Assembly (NCBI RefSeq): GCF_013359755.1
Contig: NZ_JABMCJ010000082.1
Span: 62,001 to 126,000 of the forward strand
Reading direction: 5' to 3'
Length of the DNA stretch: 64,000 nucleotides
Origin: Tardiphaga robiniae
GTDB taxonomy: Bacteria > Pseudomonadota > Alphaproteobacteria > Rhizobiales > Xanthobacteraceae
The notes under the pieces were generated by a model that did no database searches, had not been told where the DNA came from, and worked only from the letters and a program-made list of their open reading frames with translations. Numbering within the stretch: the stretch's first letter is position 1; every line of letters starts with the position of its first letter. Made by a program: the position numbers and the translations under genes. This document shows, in pieces, positions 30,361 through 39,574 of the stretch.

Positions 30361-31170
30361 ATGATCAGAGCCTGGCTCGAACTCTCTACCTTCGGCATCT
30401 TCGCGACGCTGGGCACCATCTATTACGGCGTCGCACTGATCCTCGTGGGGCTGACCTCCAGCCGGCTGCTGTCGATGCGGCTGCGGTCCATCCACGGCAT
30501 CGTCGCGCCTTTCTTTTCCTCGGTGGCCATCCTGTTCGGCCTGCTCACGGGCTTCCTTGCCAGCGACGTCGGCGACCGCAACCGCCAGGCCGTCCGCGCC
30601 GTTCAGATCGAGGCCGGGGAGTTGCGCAACATCCATACGCTGAGCGTGGCATCGGTCACCGACATGTCCAACATACGCGCTGCGCTGAAGGCCTATGTGA
30701 CATCGGAAGTGACGGAGGAATGGCCGGCAATGCTCCTCGGCCTGAAGTCGCCGCGCACCGATGTGGCCTATGACAGCCTGCTGCGCGAAATCAGCGATCC
30801 CGCCATCACGCGCGATGCCAGCAACACGGTGCATGGGGCGCTGATGGGCGCCTCGATCCGCGCCGGGACCGCGCGCAATGACCGGCTCAGCCTGTCGACC
30901 GACCACACCAACGATCTGAAATGGACATCGGTCCTGCTGCTCGGGCTGATCACACAACTGGCGCTGGCGCTGGTTCATCTGGAACGTCCGCGGGCCATGC
31001 TCGCGGCGCTCACGGTGTTCGCCAGCGGTGCCATCGTCGCTCTCGGCATTATCGCGCTTCAGGAGCATCCGTTCGACGGCGCCTTCCGCGTCGCCCCTGC
31101 GCCACTGGAAAATCTGCTGAGCATCAGCGAGGCCGGACCGGCGTCGGCACTACCGCCACCGCCGAAATAG
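30361..31170 (+). CDS. DUF4239 (bestrophin-like) membrane protein
   Basis: A 269-residue inner-membrane protein of unknown function. Two N-terminal helices (about 10-32 and 48-68) are followed by a cytoplasmic helical segment of about 115 residues, VRAVQIEAGELRNIHTLS onward, and two C-terminal helices (about 185-205 and 212-235). This 2+2 helix layout with a conserved E-A-x-x-L-R after helix 2 is that of DUF4239, a bestrophin-like family. It sits on the plus strand inside the minus-strand dcw block. A short repeat follows at 31178-31227. Confidence 0.65.
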   Translation: MIRAWLELSTFGIFATLGTIYYGVALILVGLTSSRLLSMRLRSIHGIVAPFFSSVAILFGLLTGFLASDVGDRNRQAVRAVQIEAGELRNIHTLSVASVTDMSNIRAALKAYVTSEVTEEWPAMLLGLKSPRTDVAYDSLLREISDPAITRDASNTVHGALMGASIRAGTARNDRLSLSTDHTNDLKWTSVLLLGLITQLALALVHLERPRAMLAALTVFASGAIVALGIIALQEHPFDGAFRVAPAPLENLLSISEAGPASALPPPPK

Positions 31171-31177
31171 CAGCCCA

Positions 31178-31227
31178 AGCGTTTCCGAGCGAAGTGGTGC
31201 CGGTTCGCGTTAAGGAAACGCGTCAGA
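31178..31227 (+). repeat. Short repeat, family C (copy 1)
   Basis: AGCGTTTCCGAGCGAAGTGG, then TGCCGGTTCGCGTTAAGG and AAACGCGTCAGA. A second copy in the opposite orientation covers 56885-56940. The ends CGTTTCC/GGAAACG are complementary, giving a weak hairpin. It lies between the convergent DUF4239 and murB stops. Confidence 0.75.
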
Positions 31228-31236
31228 CATATCGTG

Positions 31237-32157
31237 TTACGGCGCGACGCCGATCCGCTTGATTTCCCAATGCAGGTCGATGCCCGACTGCGCCAGCACG
31301 CGCGCGCGCACGGTCTCGCCGAGCGTTTCGATATCGGTGGCCGTGGCATCGCCGGTGTTGATCAGGAAATTGCAGTGCATTTCCGACACCTGCGCCCCGC
31401 CGACACGCAAACCGCGGCAGCCGGCGGCATCGACCAGCTTCCACGCGCTGTGCCCTGGCGGGTTCTTGAACGTGGACCCGCCGGTCTTTTCGCGGATCGG
31501 CTGCGCGGTCTCGCGATGCGCCTGCACCTCGTCCATCCGCGCGCGAATGGCTGAGGGCTCCGTCACAGCTCCGCGGAATTTCGCTGACGTGAAAATGATC
31601 GACGGTGAGACACCGGAATTGCGATAGACGAACGCCATGCCGGCATTGTCGAAAACATGTTTCGTGCCATCGCGGCCGATGGCGGTGGCCTCGATCAGTA
31701 CATCCTTGGTCTCGTCGCCATTGGCGCCCGCGTTCATGCGCAGCGCGCCGCCGATCGAGCCGGGAATGCCGAAGTAGAATTCCAGCCCGCCGACATTCGC
31801 CGCCGCCGCCGTCTCCGCCACGCGCTTGTCGAGCGCAGCCGTGCCGGCGCTGACAATGTCGCCATCGGCGGATGTTGCGCCGAAGCCGCGCGGGCTCAGG
31901 CGAATGACGACGCCGTTGAGCCCGCCATCGCGCACGATGAGATTGGAGCCGACGCCGACGACGGTGACGGGAATGTCGCTGGGCAGCTTCGACAGGAAGT
32001 AAGCGAGATCGTCTTCATCGGCTGGCGTGAACAACACCTGCGCCGGACCGCCGACACGAAACCATGTCAGTGGCGCCAGGGACTCGTTCGCGAGCAGGCG
32101 CCCGCGCAGATCGGGCATCGCAGATTTTAGTGAGGGGGTGATGTCGGGGAAGGTCAT
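31237..32157 (-). CDS. murB: UDP-N-acetylenolpyruvoylglucosamine reductase MurB
   Basis: A 306-residue flavoenzyme that reduces UDP-GlcNAc-enolpyruvate to UDP-MurNAc. FAD contacts [14 protein letters not shown] (about 65-78) and [16 protein letters not shown]; active-site STFKNPPG and the C-terminal EIKRIG. The Tyr loop of type I enzymes is absent, so this is type II MurB. The 188-base gap to murC contains a GC-rich palindromic element. Confidence 0.95.
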   Translation of the reverse strand: MTFPDITPSLKSAMPDLRGRLLANESLAPLTWFRVGGPAQVLFTPADEDDLAYFLSKLPSDIPVTVVGVGSNLIVRDGGLNGVVIRLSPRGFGATSADGDIVSAGTAALDKRVAETAAAANVGGLEFYFGIPGSIGGALRMNAGANGDETKDVLIEATAIGRDGTKHVFDNAGMAFVYRNSGVSPSIIFTSAKFRGAVTEPSAIRARMDEVQAHRETAQPIREKTGGSTFKNPPGHSAWKLVDAAGCRGLRVGGAQVSEMHCNFLINTGDATATDIETLGETVRARVLAQSGIDLHWEIKRIGVAP

Positions 32158-32184
32158 AGCGTGTTTTGCACGGTGCGAAGTGTG

Positions 32185-32300
32185 CCCCCTCCCCCCTTGC
32201 GGGGGAGGGTGGCGCGTAGCGCCGGGAGGGGGGTAAGCCGCAGGCGCCGTCGCTCGGGGTTACCCCCCTCCCCGACCCTCCCCCGCAAGGGGGGAGGGAG
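32185..32300. repeat. GC-rich palindromic element, family D (copy 1)
   Basis: CCCCCTTGCGGGGGAGGG near 32191-32209 is answered by CCCTCCCCCGCAAGGGGGGA near 32276-32295, and the inner arms GGAGGGGGGTAA and TTACCCCCCTCC also pair. A related element lies at 63331-63432. It fills the murC-murB gap. Confidence 0.8.
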
Positions 32301-32345
32301 CGCAGCGGTGTGTGTTGCGATGCCGATATCAAACATCAACAATCC

Positions 32346-33749
32346 CTACCCCAGCGCCTTCAATTCGCCCGGCAATGCGTAAGCCCATTGCGTGATGTTG
32401 CCGGCGCCGAGACACACCACCGTATCGCCGCTCTTTGCAACGCCAGCCACGAGACCTGCAAGCGCCGCGGACTCCTGCAGCGGAATCACCTCGCGATGGC
32501 CGTGGGCGCGCAGGCCAAGCACGAAGTTGTCGCGGTCGATGCCCTCGATCGGTGCTTCGCCGGCGGGATAGACGTCGGCGACGATCACGGTGTCGGCGTC
32601 GTTGAAGCAGGTACAGAATTCCTCAAACAGCGACTGCAGGCGCGTGTAGCGATGCGGCTGCACCACGGCGATGACCTTGCCCGCGGTGCTTTCACGCGCG
32701 GCACGCAGCACGGCGGAAATCTCCACGGGATGATGGCCGTAGTCGTCGATGATGGTGACGCCGTTCCACTCGCCGGTCTTGGTGAAGCGGCGCTTGACAC
32801 CGCCGAAGCCGGCGATGGCCTTGCGGATCGCCTCATCGGACATGCCGAGTTCATGCGCGACGGCAATCGCCGCCGTGGCATTCAGTGCGTTGTGACGACC
32901 CGGCATCGGCAGCAGCAGATTATCGATCTCATGCGCAGTGCCGGCCTTGCGATCGCGGAACGCTACCTTGAAGGACGAGCCGCCATTGGCGGGCTTGAGG
33001 TCAACGAGCCGCGCATCGGCCTGCGGGTTCTGCCCGTAAGTGATGATGCGGCGATCCTCGATCTTGCCGACGATGCTCTGCACCACGGGGTGATCGATGC
33101 ACATGACAGCGAAGCCGTAGAACGGCACGTTCTCGACAAAGTGGCGGAACGCATCCTGCACGGCATCGAAGGTCTTGAAGTGATCGAGATGTTCGGGATC
33201 CACATTGGTGACGATGGCGACATCGGCCGGCAGCTTCAGAAAGGTGCCGTCGCTCTCGTCGGCCTCCACCACCATCCATTCACCGGCGCCGAGCCGCGCA
33301 TTGGTGCCATAGGCATTGATGATGCCACCATTGATGACGGTGGGATCGAGTTCGCCGGCATCGAGCAATGCGGCTACCATCGAGGTCGTCGTGGTCTTGC
33401 CATGGGTGCCGGCGATGGCCACGCAGCTCTTCAAGCGCATCAGCTCGGCGAGCATCTCGGCGCGGCGCACCACCGGAATGCGCTGCGCGCGCGCGGCCAT
33501 CAGTTCCGGATTGTCGCGCTTGATCGCCGTGGAGACGACGAGCACGTCGGCGCCCGACACGTTATCGGCCTTGTGGCCGACATGGATGGTGATGCCTTTT
33601 TCGCGCAGACGATTGACATTGGCACTTTCGGAAGCGTCCGAGCCCTGCACGGTGTAGCCGAGATTGCACAGCACCTCGGCGATGCCGCTCATGCCGATGC
33701 CGCCGATACCGACAAAGTGAATGGGTCCGATTTCGCGCGGCAGTCTCAT
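32346..33749 (-). CDS. murC: UDP-N-acetylmuramate--L-alanine ligase MurC
   Basis: A 467-residue Mur ligase adding L-Ala to UDP-MurNAc. N-terminal Rossmann loop [13 protein letters not shown] (12-24), ATP loop GTHGKTT (114-120), central-domain DPEHLDHF, and a C-terminal domain with [10 protein letters not shown]. It normally follows murG; here the two are separated by about 3.5 kb of unrelated genes. Confidence 0.96.
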   Translation of the reverse strand: MRLPREIGPIHFVGIGGIGMSGIAEVLCNLGYTVQGSDASESANVNRLREKGITIHVGHKADNVSGADVLVVSTAIKRDNPELMAARAQRIPVVRRAEMLAELMRLKSCVAIAGTHGKTTTTSMVAALLDAGELDPTVINGGIINAYGTNARLGAGEWMVVEADESDGTFLKLPADVAIVTNVDPEHLDHFKTFDAVQDAFRHFVENVPFYGFAVMCIDHPVVQSIVGKIEDRRIITYGQNPQADARLVDLKPANGGSSFKVAFRDRKAGTAHEIDNLLLPMPGRHNALNATAAIAVAHELGMSDEAIRKAIAGFGGVKRRFTKTGEWNGVTIIDDYGHHPVEISAVLRAARESTAGKVIAVVQPHRYTRLQSLFEEFCTCFNDADTVIVADVYPAGEAPIEGIDRDNFVLGLRAHGHREVIPLQESAALAGLVAGVAKSGDTVVCLGAGNITQWAYALPGELKALG

Positions 33750-33765
33750 GGGGCGTCTCTATGTT

Positions 33766-33883
33766 CCATCATGTCCGGGCAGCGCGAAGCGAGCTTCGCT
33801 GGACGTCCGGGCATCCAAGCTCGTTCGAGCAGATGACTCCTTCAAACAGACGTGGATGGCCGGGACAAGCCCGGCCATGACGA
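33766..33883. repeat. Composite palindromic repeat including a family A half copy
   Basis: GCGAAGCGAGCTTCGC near 33792-33807 is a self-complementary core inside CATGTCCGGGCAG and GGACGTCCGGGCAT arms. A family A half copy, GTGGATGGCCGGGACAAGCC to CATGACG, follows at 33850-33883. It marks the murC-proximal edge of the inserted MFS/LysR/phosphotransferase genes. Confidence 0.7.
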
Positions 33884-33931
33884 AAAAGACGGAAATTTGG
33901 CTTGCGGATCAGGCGAATCCCGCCCGCGCTC

Positions 33932-35104
33932 CTACTCCGCCGGCGCGGGAACCGGCACCCGCGCTCTGTCGAGACGGATTGCGCAAAGCGCCACACCGAG
34001 CGCCGCCAGCGGCGCCAATGCAGCGACCCACGGCACCGAGCCGAGCCCGCCATGATCGATCACCGCACCGCCGAGCCAGGCGCCGATGGCGTTGCCGAGA
34101 TTGAACGCCGCGATGTTGAAGCTCGAGGCGAGGCTCTGGCCAGCGCCATGGGCCTTTTCCAGCACCCACATCTGCAACGGCGGCACGGTGGCGAAGCCCA
34201 CGGCGCCGAGCAGCGCCACGAATGCCACCACGGCGATCTGGCTGTGAACGGCGAAGGTCATCAGGAATAGCACCACCGCCAGCGCAGCGAGGCTGCCCAG
34301 CACCGTCGGCAGCAGCCAGCGGTCGGCGAGCCGTCCGCCGACCAGATTGCCAACCACCAGCCCGCCACCGAACACCAGCAGGATCGGCGACACCGCGGTC
34401 TCCGAAAAGCCGGCCAGCCGGGTCAGGATTGGCGCGATGTAGGTGAACAGCGCGAACACACCAATCCAGCTCAGCACCGTAGTGAGCAGGCCAAGCAGCA
34501 CCTGCGGACGCCCGAGCACCGCGAGATCCTGTTTCAGATTCGACGGCGCGGGCTTTTCCTTATCTTGCGGCACGAACAGCGCGATGATCGCGAAGGCGGC
34601 GACGCCAACGGCAGTCACAGAGAAGAAGGTCGCGCGCCAGCCAAACCCCTGCCCCAGCCAGGTACCGAATGGCACGCCGAGAATATTCGCCACAGTCAGA
34701 CCGGTGAACATGATGGCGATGGCCGAGGCCTTTTTGTCCGGCGCCACCAGCGTGGTCGCCACCACCGAGCCGACACCGAAGAAGGTGCCATGCGCGAAAG
34801 CCGTGAGCACGCGTGCCGCCATCAGGCTCCAGTAATCCGGCGCCAGGGCGCAAGCGAGATTGCCGAGCGTAAAGATGCCCATCAGCACCAGCAGCACGGT
34901 CTTGCGCGGCCAGCGACTGGTGGCGATGGTCATGATCGGGGCGCCGAGCACGACACCCAGCGCGTAGCCGGAGATCAGCAGCCCCGCAGCCGGGATCGAC
35001 ACGCCGAGGTCGCCGCCGACCTCGATCAGGAGACCCATGATGACGAATTCTGTGACGCCGATTCCGAAGGCGCCGGCGGTGAGCGCGTAGAGTGCGAGAG
35101 GCAT
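33932..35104 (-). CDS. MFS efflux transporter, AraJ/DHA1 type
   Basis: A 390-residue, 12-helix major facilitator. The N-terminus MPLALYALTAGAFGIGVTEF is the classic opening of the AraJ/YdhP sugar- or drug-efflux branch, which fixes the start at 35104. The motif A region is GYALGVVLGAPIM ... SRWPRK. It probably exports drugs or metabolites. A LysR gene is divergent across a 130-base gap with a palindromic site, so LysR is its likely regulator. It does not belong to the cell-wall pathway around it. Confidence 0.88.
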   Translation of the reverse strand: MPLALYALTAGAFGIGVTEFVIMGLLIEVGGDLGVSIPAAGLLISGYALGVVLGAPIMTIATSRWPRKTVLLVLMGIFTLGNLACALAPDYWSLMAARVLTAFAHGTFFGVGSVVATTLVAPDKKASAIAIMFTGLTVANILGVPFGTWLGQGFGWRATFFSVTAVGVAAFAIIALFVPQDKEKPAPSNLKQDLAVLGRPQVLLGLLTTVLSWIGVFALFTYIAPILTRLAGFSETAVSPILLVFGGGLVVGNLVGGRLADRWLLPTVLGSLAALAVVLFLMTFAVHSQIAVVAFVALLGAVGFATVPPLQMWVLEKAHGAGQSLASSFNIAAFNLGNAIGAWLGGAVIDHGGLGSVPWVAALAPLAALGVALCAIRLDRARVPVPAPAE

Positions 35105-35202
35105 GACCGTGTCCCGTGGGTGAAGCGGGCCAATTGCCCGATGACGGGAGATGTGGACCTCCTGACATTGATGAGATAGACGTGGCATAGGCACAATATT
35201 TG

Positions 35203-35217
35203 TGAATTGAATTCACT
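35203..35217. promoter_or_regulatory. Candidate LysR operator
   Basis: GTGAATTGAATTCAC is a perfect 15-base palindrome and contains the T-N11-A pattern of LysR boxes. It lies 18 bases upstream of the lysR start and about 99 bases upstream of the divergent MFS start, the expected layout for autoregulation plus activation of the neighbour. Confidence 0.6.
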
Positions 35218-35234
35218 CAATAGATTGAAGCCAG

Positions 35235-36137
35235 ATGTCACGACTGGACGTCAACCGCTCCGGCGAGATGGAAGTGTTCACCCGCGTGGTCGAGCTCGGC
35301 GGTTTTTCGACCGCGGCGCGGGCCTTCCGGATGACCCCCTCTGCCGTCAGCAAACTGGTGGCGCGGCTGGAAGCACGGCTCGGCGTGCGGCTGATCAACC
35401 GCTCGACGCGCAAGCTGCAACTGACCCCCGAAGGCAGTGCTTTCTACGAGCGCGCACTACGCATTCTCGACGAGATCAGCGCGGCCGAACGCGAGGCCGC
35501 CATCGGCGCCACACCGAGCGGCCTGCTGCGCGTCAATACCAGCGTGCCCTTCGGCCTGCGTCTCCTGCTGCCGCTGCTGCCGGATTTCGCTAAGCGCTAT
35601 CCGGACATCAAGGTCGAGGTCGTTCTGACGGATCTCGTGGTGGATCTCCTGGAAGAGCGCGCCGATGTCGCCATTCGCGTTGGTTTGATGCGCGAGTCAC
35701 GACTGTTGGCGCGCAAACTCGGCGAGAGCCGGATGGTGGTGGTTGCCGCGCCGGACTATCTCAAAGAGCGCGGCACACCCAAGACGCCGGATAATCTCGC
35801 TGACCATAATCTGCTGCGCTTCGGCTTCGCCAAGTGGGAAAACGGCTGGCCGTTCAAGATCGGCGGCGAGACAATCGCCGTGATGCCGTCAGGCAATGCC
35901 CTCGTCAGCGACGGCGAAGCGATGCAGCACCTCGCCGTCGCCGGCATGGGGCTCGCGCGACTGGCACGCTTTCACGTCGAGGCCGATATCAAAGCCGGGC
36001 GGCTGGTGCCGGTGCTTGAAGCGTTCAACCCCGGTGACATCGAACCGATCCACGCGGTGTTCGTCGGCCATGGCGGCCAGTTGCCGGCGCGCGTGCGGGC
36101 GTTTCTGGATTATCTGGTGGAGACCGTGAGGCTGTAG
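35235..36137 (+). CDS. LysR-family transcriptional regulator
   Basis: A 300-residue regulator. The winged HTH occupies about residues 10-70 (GGFSTAARAFRMTPSAVSKL, then RLINRSTRKLQLT). The substrate-binding domain begins near residue 95 (GLLRVNTSVPFG) and matches the CrgA/DmlR-type branch. It is divergent from the MFS exporter gene and presumably controls it in response to an unknown effector. Its stop is 18 bases from the stop of the convergent phosphotransferase gene. Confidence 0.9.
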   Translation: MSRLDVNRSGEMEVFTRVVELGGFSTAARAFRMTPSAVSKLVARLEARLGVRLINRSTRKLQLTPEGSAFYERALRILDEISAAEREAAIGATPSGLLRVNTSVPFGLRLLLPLLPDFAKRYPDIKVEVVLTDLVVDLLEERADVAIRVGLMRESRLLARKLGESRMVVVAAPDYLKERGTPKTPDNLADHNLLRFGFAKWENGWPFKIGGETIAVMPSGNALVSDGEAMQHLAVAGMGLARLARFHVEADIKAGRLVPVLEAFNPGDIEPIHAVFVGHGGQLPARVRAFLDYLVETVRL

Positions 36138-36155
36138 CGTTTCAGCATCTCGTCG

Positions 36156-37190
36156 TCATGCCTCCGCTGTGCCCGTCACTTGAAAGGCACTGATCGGCGG
36201 AGGCAGCCCCGGCGGTTTCTCGCCCGTGAAAAATGCAGCGAGATACATCTTTCCAAGCAGATGCCTGGTCTCCAACGCGTCGGGCGCCAGCCGCCCATCG
36301 CGCAAGGCCTGCTGGAATTCCGCAAGTGTAGGAGCCGAGAGATCCGTGTCCGGCACCAAGCGGGACGCGGTCGCTACGGCGCTGAACTGGACGCCCGCAT
36401 AAAACAGACGGGTGAGCGCGCGCGTCAATTCGAGACGATCGCGCAGGCCGCGATCGGGCGGGTGACCGAGCCATGCCTGCAAAAGCACCTCTTCGAGTTC
36501 AAGTGACGGCGCAAAATTATCGAGCATGGTCGCCATGTCGACGACGGGATCGTTGCAATAGGCCGACTCCCAATCGACCAGCCACAGACGCTCGCCATCG
36601 AACAGAAGGTTGCGCGGCAGGATATCATTGTGGCTGGAAACCGCCTCGTCGCTATTCCACGTATAGGCGCTACGGAGGTCTGCCAGACGCTGCGTGTGGG
36701 CATCGAGCACGCCGGGCGCAAACAGGTTTGTGCGGCAGACATGGGCCCACAGCCGGGCGGTAATATCCGGATAATCGACGAAGCGCCCGAACCTTGGCGT
36801 GCCCTGCAGGCGCCGCAGCATTCCTCCCAGCGCCTGCGCCAAAGCGTGGGGACCGCCGGGATAGGACTGCAGAGGCTGTTCGACGATGAAGTCCATCACC
36901 GCGACACGTGCGGTCTCATCCACATAGTGCAGCCGCGGCGCGATCCCTGCCTGTGCGGCGATGCGCATCGACGTATATTGGTGCGGATTACGCAGCGGAC
37001 TTGCGGCCCCCTCCATGCGCAATACGTAGCGGCGATCGCCGGCGGCTACTCGATAGACGAGCGCGCCCGAGACGCCACCCGGAATCGGCCGGATGGAATC
37101 GATGGTTGCAGAACCGACGGTCGCCCTGAGCGCAGCCTGCGCGATCTCGCGGTGCGTCATCGGAATATCAGAAAGATGCTCTCCGCTCAT
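36156..37190 (-). CDS. Aminoglycoside/choline-type phosphotransferase (APH family)
   Basis: A 344-residue kinase-like protein. A glycine-rich ATP loop PIPGGVSGALVYRV (36-49) is followed by catalytic HNDILPRNLLF (H187, N188, D189, N194) and the metal site VDWE (205-208). The pattern resembles choline/ethanolamine kinases and aminoglycoside phosphotransferases; the substrate is unknown. The start at 37190 has GGGGGG 4-9 bases upstream; an in-frame start at 37313 would run back into murG. It lies 49 bases after murG and could be read from the dcw promoter. Confidence 0.8.
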   Translation of the reverse strand: MSGEHLSDIPMTHREIAQAALRATVGSATIDSIRPIPGGVSGALVYRVAAGDRRYVLRMEGAASPLRNPHQYTSMRIAAQAGIAPRLHYVDETARVAVMDFIVEQPLQSYPGGPHALAQALGGMLRRLQGTPRFGRFVDYPDITARLWAHVCRTNLFAPGVLDAHTQRLADLRSAYTWNSDEAVSSHNDILPRNLLFDGERLWLVDWESAYCNDPVVDMATMLDNFAPSLELEEVLLQAWLGHPPDRGLRDRLELTRALTRLFYAGVQFSAVATASRLVPDTDLSAPTLAEFQQALRDGRLAPDALETRHLLGKMYLAAFFTGEKPPGLPPPISAFQVTGTAEA

Positions 37191-37239
37191 TGTCCCCCCG
37201 GCGAACCGCGTGGGGACGACGTGTAGCAGAACCGATGAC

Positions 37240-38340
37240 CTAAATCTTCGCGACCTTGGCAACCAGATCCGCCAGCCGCTCTGCGGCATCGAGCTTGCCG
37301 ACCTTGCGCGCACCAGATGCCATTGCAGTTAGCCGCGCTGGCTCGCCAGCCAGCGCGGAGATTTCCGCCGCCAGGCGATCCGGCGTGAAATCGGCCTGCG
37401 CAATACGAAGCGCACCGCCGGCGTCCGCAAGCACGCCAGCATTGGCGAACTGATCCTGATCGAGCGCGCCGGGCAGCGGCACCAGAATGGACGGCCGACC
37501 GATGGCCCCGAGTTCGGCGACGGTGCCCGCACCGGAACGCGAGATGACGAGTTGGGCTGACGCGAGACGCGCGGGGAGATCGCTGAAGAACGGCGCGAGT
37601 TCGGCCTTGATCTTGAGCTTGTCATAGACCGCACGCACGCGGCTCATGTCTTCGTCGCGCACCTGCTGCGTCAGCACGAGGCGATTCCACAGCGCCGGTT
37701 CGAGACGCTCGATCGCCGGCGGCACGATATCGGCCATGATGCGCGCGCCCTGGCTGCCGCCGACGACAAGCAAGCGGAATGGCCCGGTGAGATCCGGCGC
37801 GGCATAGGGGACGGCAGCAGCGGCGAGGATCGCCGGGCGCATCGGCGTGCCCGTGGTGGTGGTCTTCTTCGACAATTCGGGATCGCGGTCGAGCACACCG
37901 GGCAACGACGTCGCGATCGCGCTGACCTTGCCGGACAGCATGCGGTTGGCGCGGCCCATGACGGCGTTAGAATCGTGAATGAGGGTGGGAATGCCGAACA
38001 GACGCGCGGCAAACAGTGGCGGCACAGTCGGATAGCCACCGAAGCCGATTACCGCTGCGGGCTTCAGGCTGCGCATCAGGTTCAGCGCCATCGCGGTGCC
38101 AGCAGCGAGCATGATCGCGGTGCGTGCCAGCGAGATGGGATTGCGGGAGCGCACCGTCTCGCTCGGCACCACATCGATCATCTCGCGCGAAAACAGCCCG
38201 CTATATTTCAGCGCCCGCGCATCGGTGACGAGCCGGACGCGCAGCCCGCGCTTCATCAGCGCGACGCCGAGCGCTTCCGCCGGAAACAGATGTCCGCCGG
38301 TGCCGCCCGCCGCCAGCAATATGAGGGGCGCGGTACTCAT
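37240..38340 (-). CDS. murG: UDP-GlcNAc:lipid I N-acetylglucosaminyltransferase MurG
   Basis: A 366-residue GT-B enzyme making lipid II at the inner face of the membrane. Glycine-rich loops GGTGGH (12-17) and GFGGYPTVP, UDP-GlcNAc site VVGGSQGARI, and RSGAGTVAEL with DQDQFANA. The start ATG at 38340 overlaps the ftsW stop (TGATG), so the genes are coupled; a longer upstream frame was not used. Confidence 0.96.
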   Translation of the reverse strand: MSTAPLILLAAGGTGGHLFPAEALGVALMKRGLRVRLVTDARALKYSGLFSREMIDVVPSETVRSRNPISLARTAIMLAAGTAMALNLMRSLKPAAVIGFGGYPTVPPLFAARLFGIPTLIHDSNAVMGRANRMLSGKVSAIATSLPGVLDRDPELSKKTTTTGTPMRPAILAAAAVPYAAPDLTGPFRLLVVGGSQGARIMADIVPPAIERLEPALWNRLVLTQQVRDEDMSRVRAVYDKLKIKAELAPFFSDLPARLASAQLVISRSGAGTVAELGAIGRPSILVPLPGALDQDQFANAGVLADAGGALRIAQADFTPDRLAAEISALAGEPARLTAMASGARKVGKLDAAERLADLVAKVAKI

Positions 38341-39488
38341 CACGCGTAAGTGCGCGCGACGTGGGCGTCGATCGCCTCGACTTCGGTGCGCGGGCGCATC
38401 CGCGTCAAAGCGAGCAGCATGCCGACGCTGTAAGCCAGCGAGATCATCGACGAGCCGCCATAGGAGATGAAGGGCAGCGTCATGCCCTTGGCGGGGATCA
38501 GATGCAGATTGACCGCCATGTTGATCGCCGCCTGCACGCCGAACAGGATCGCGAGGCCCGAGGCCGCAAAGCGCGAGAACAGATCTTCGGTGGCATAGGC
38601 GCGCGACATCGCACGGATCACGATGAAGGCGAACAGGCAGAGCACGGCGAGACACAACAGGATGCCGAACTCCTCGGCGCCGACTGCGAAGACGAAGTCG
38701 GTGTGGCTGTCCGGCAGGCTGCGCTTGGCGATGCCCTCGCCCGGCCCGAGGCCGAACCAGCCGCCATTCGAAAACGCTTCCATCGCGGTATCGACCTGGA
38801 ACGTGTCGCCCGAGGCGGGGTCCATGAAGCGTTTGATACGGCCGGCCACGTGCGGCACCAGGAAGTAAGCCATCAAGAGTCCACCTGCCGCGGTGGCGCC
38901 GAGGCCGAACACCCAGACCATGCGCATGCCGGCGATGAAGAACAGCGAACCCCAGGCCATCAGGATCAGCATGGTCTGGCCGAAGTCAGGCTGCATCACC
39001 AGCAGCGACACCAGCATCATCAGCAGGACAATGGCCATGGAGGTCGCCGGCATCTCCGGCTTGCGCGCGGACTCCGAGAACAGCCAGGCGGCGATGACGA
39101 CGAAAGCCGGTTTGGCGGATTCCGACGCCTGGATGTTAATGCCGAGAATGGTGATCCAGCGCTTGGCGCCTTTCACTTCCGGCCCGATCAGCAGCGTCGC
39201 CAGGATCAGCACGATGGAAATCGCGAACACGACCAGAGCCGAGCGGCGGATCTGCCGCGGCGTCATGAAGGACACGCCGATCAGCACGATAATCGACGGC
39301 ACCAGGAACAGGATGTGGCGATTGAAGAAGTGGAACGGATCGAGCCCGATGCGGGTCGCCACCGGCGGCGAGGCCGCCAGCGACAGGATCACCCCGGCCA
39401 GCATCAGCGCGATGATCGCCGCCAGCAGCAAGCGGTCCACGGTCCACCACCATTCGCTGAGCGGTGTGCGTTGTTCGCGAGAGATCAT
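38340..39488 (-). CDS. ftsW: Septal lipid II glycosyltransferase FtsW
   Basis: A 382-residue SEDS-family protein with about ten membrane helices. It polymerises glycan strands together with FtsI. Conserved SEDS segments are seen: GAKRWITILGINIQASESAK, MQPDFGQTMLI and the C-terminal LPFISYGGSSM. It stands between the kinase gene (upstream, 86 bases) and murG (overlapping). Confidence 0.95.
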   Translation of the reverse strand: MISREQRTPLSEWWWTVDRLLLAAIIALMLAGVILSLAASPPVATRIGLDPFHFFNRHILFLVPSIIVLIGVSFMTPRQIRRSALVVFAISIVLILATLLIGPEVKGAKRWITILGINIQASESAKPAFVVIAAWLFSESARKPEMPATSMAIVLLMMLVSLLVMQPDFGQTMLILMAWGSLFFIAGMRMVWVFGLGATAAGGLLMAYFLVPHVAGRIKRFMDPASGDTFQVDTAMEAFSNGGWFGLGPGEGIAKRSLPDSHTDFVFAVGAEEFGILLCLAVLCLFAFIVIRAMSRAYATEDLFSRFAASGLAILFGVQAAINMAVNLHLIPAKGMTLPFISYGGSSMISLAYSVGMLLALTRMRPRTEVEAIDAHVARTYA

Positions 39489-39574
39489 AAGCGCGTCCTG
39501 CGGGTCGATGAACTCCTATCGATGGGCCATCGTGGTTGCCAGACGGTTAATGGATTGTGAAAATTTGGCCCCAT

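Noticed and set aside
30300-31230. DUF4239 gene as bestrophin chloride channel
   Set aside because: The helix layout is bestrophin-like, but no diagnostic channel residues could be confirmed by eye, so only the domain family is named.
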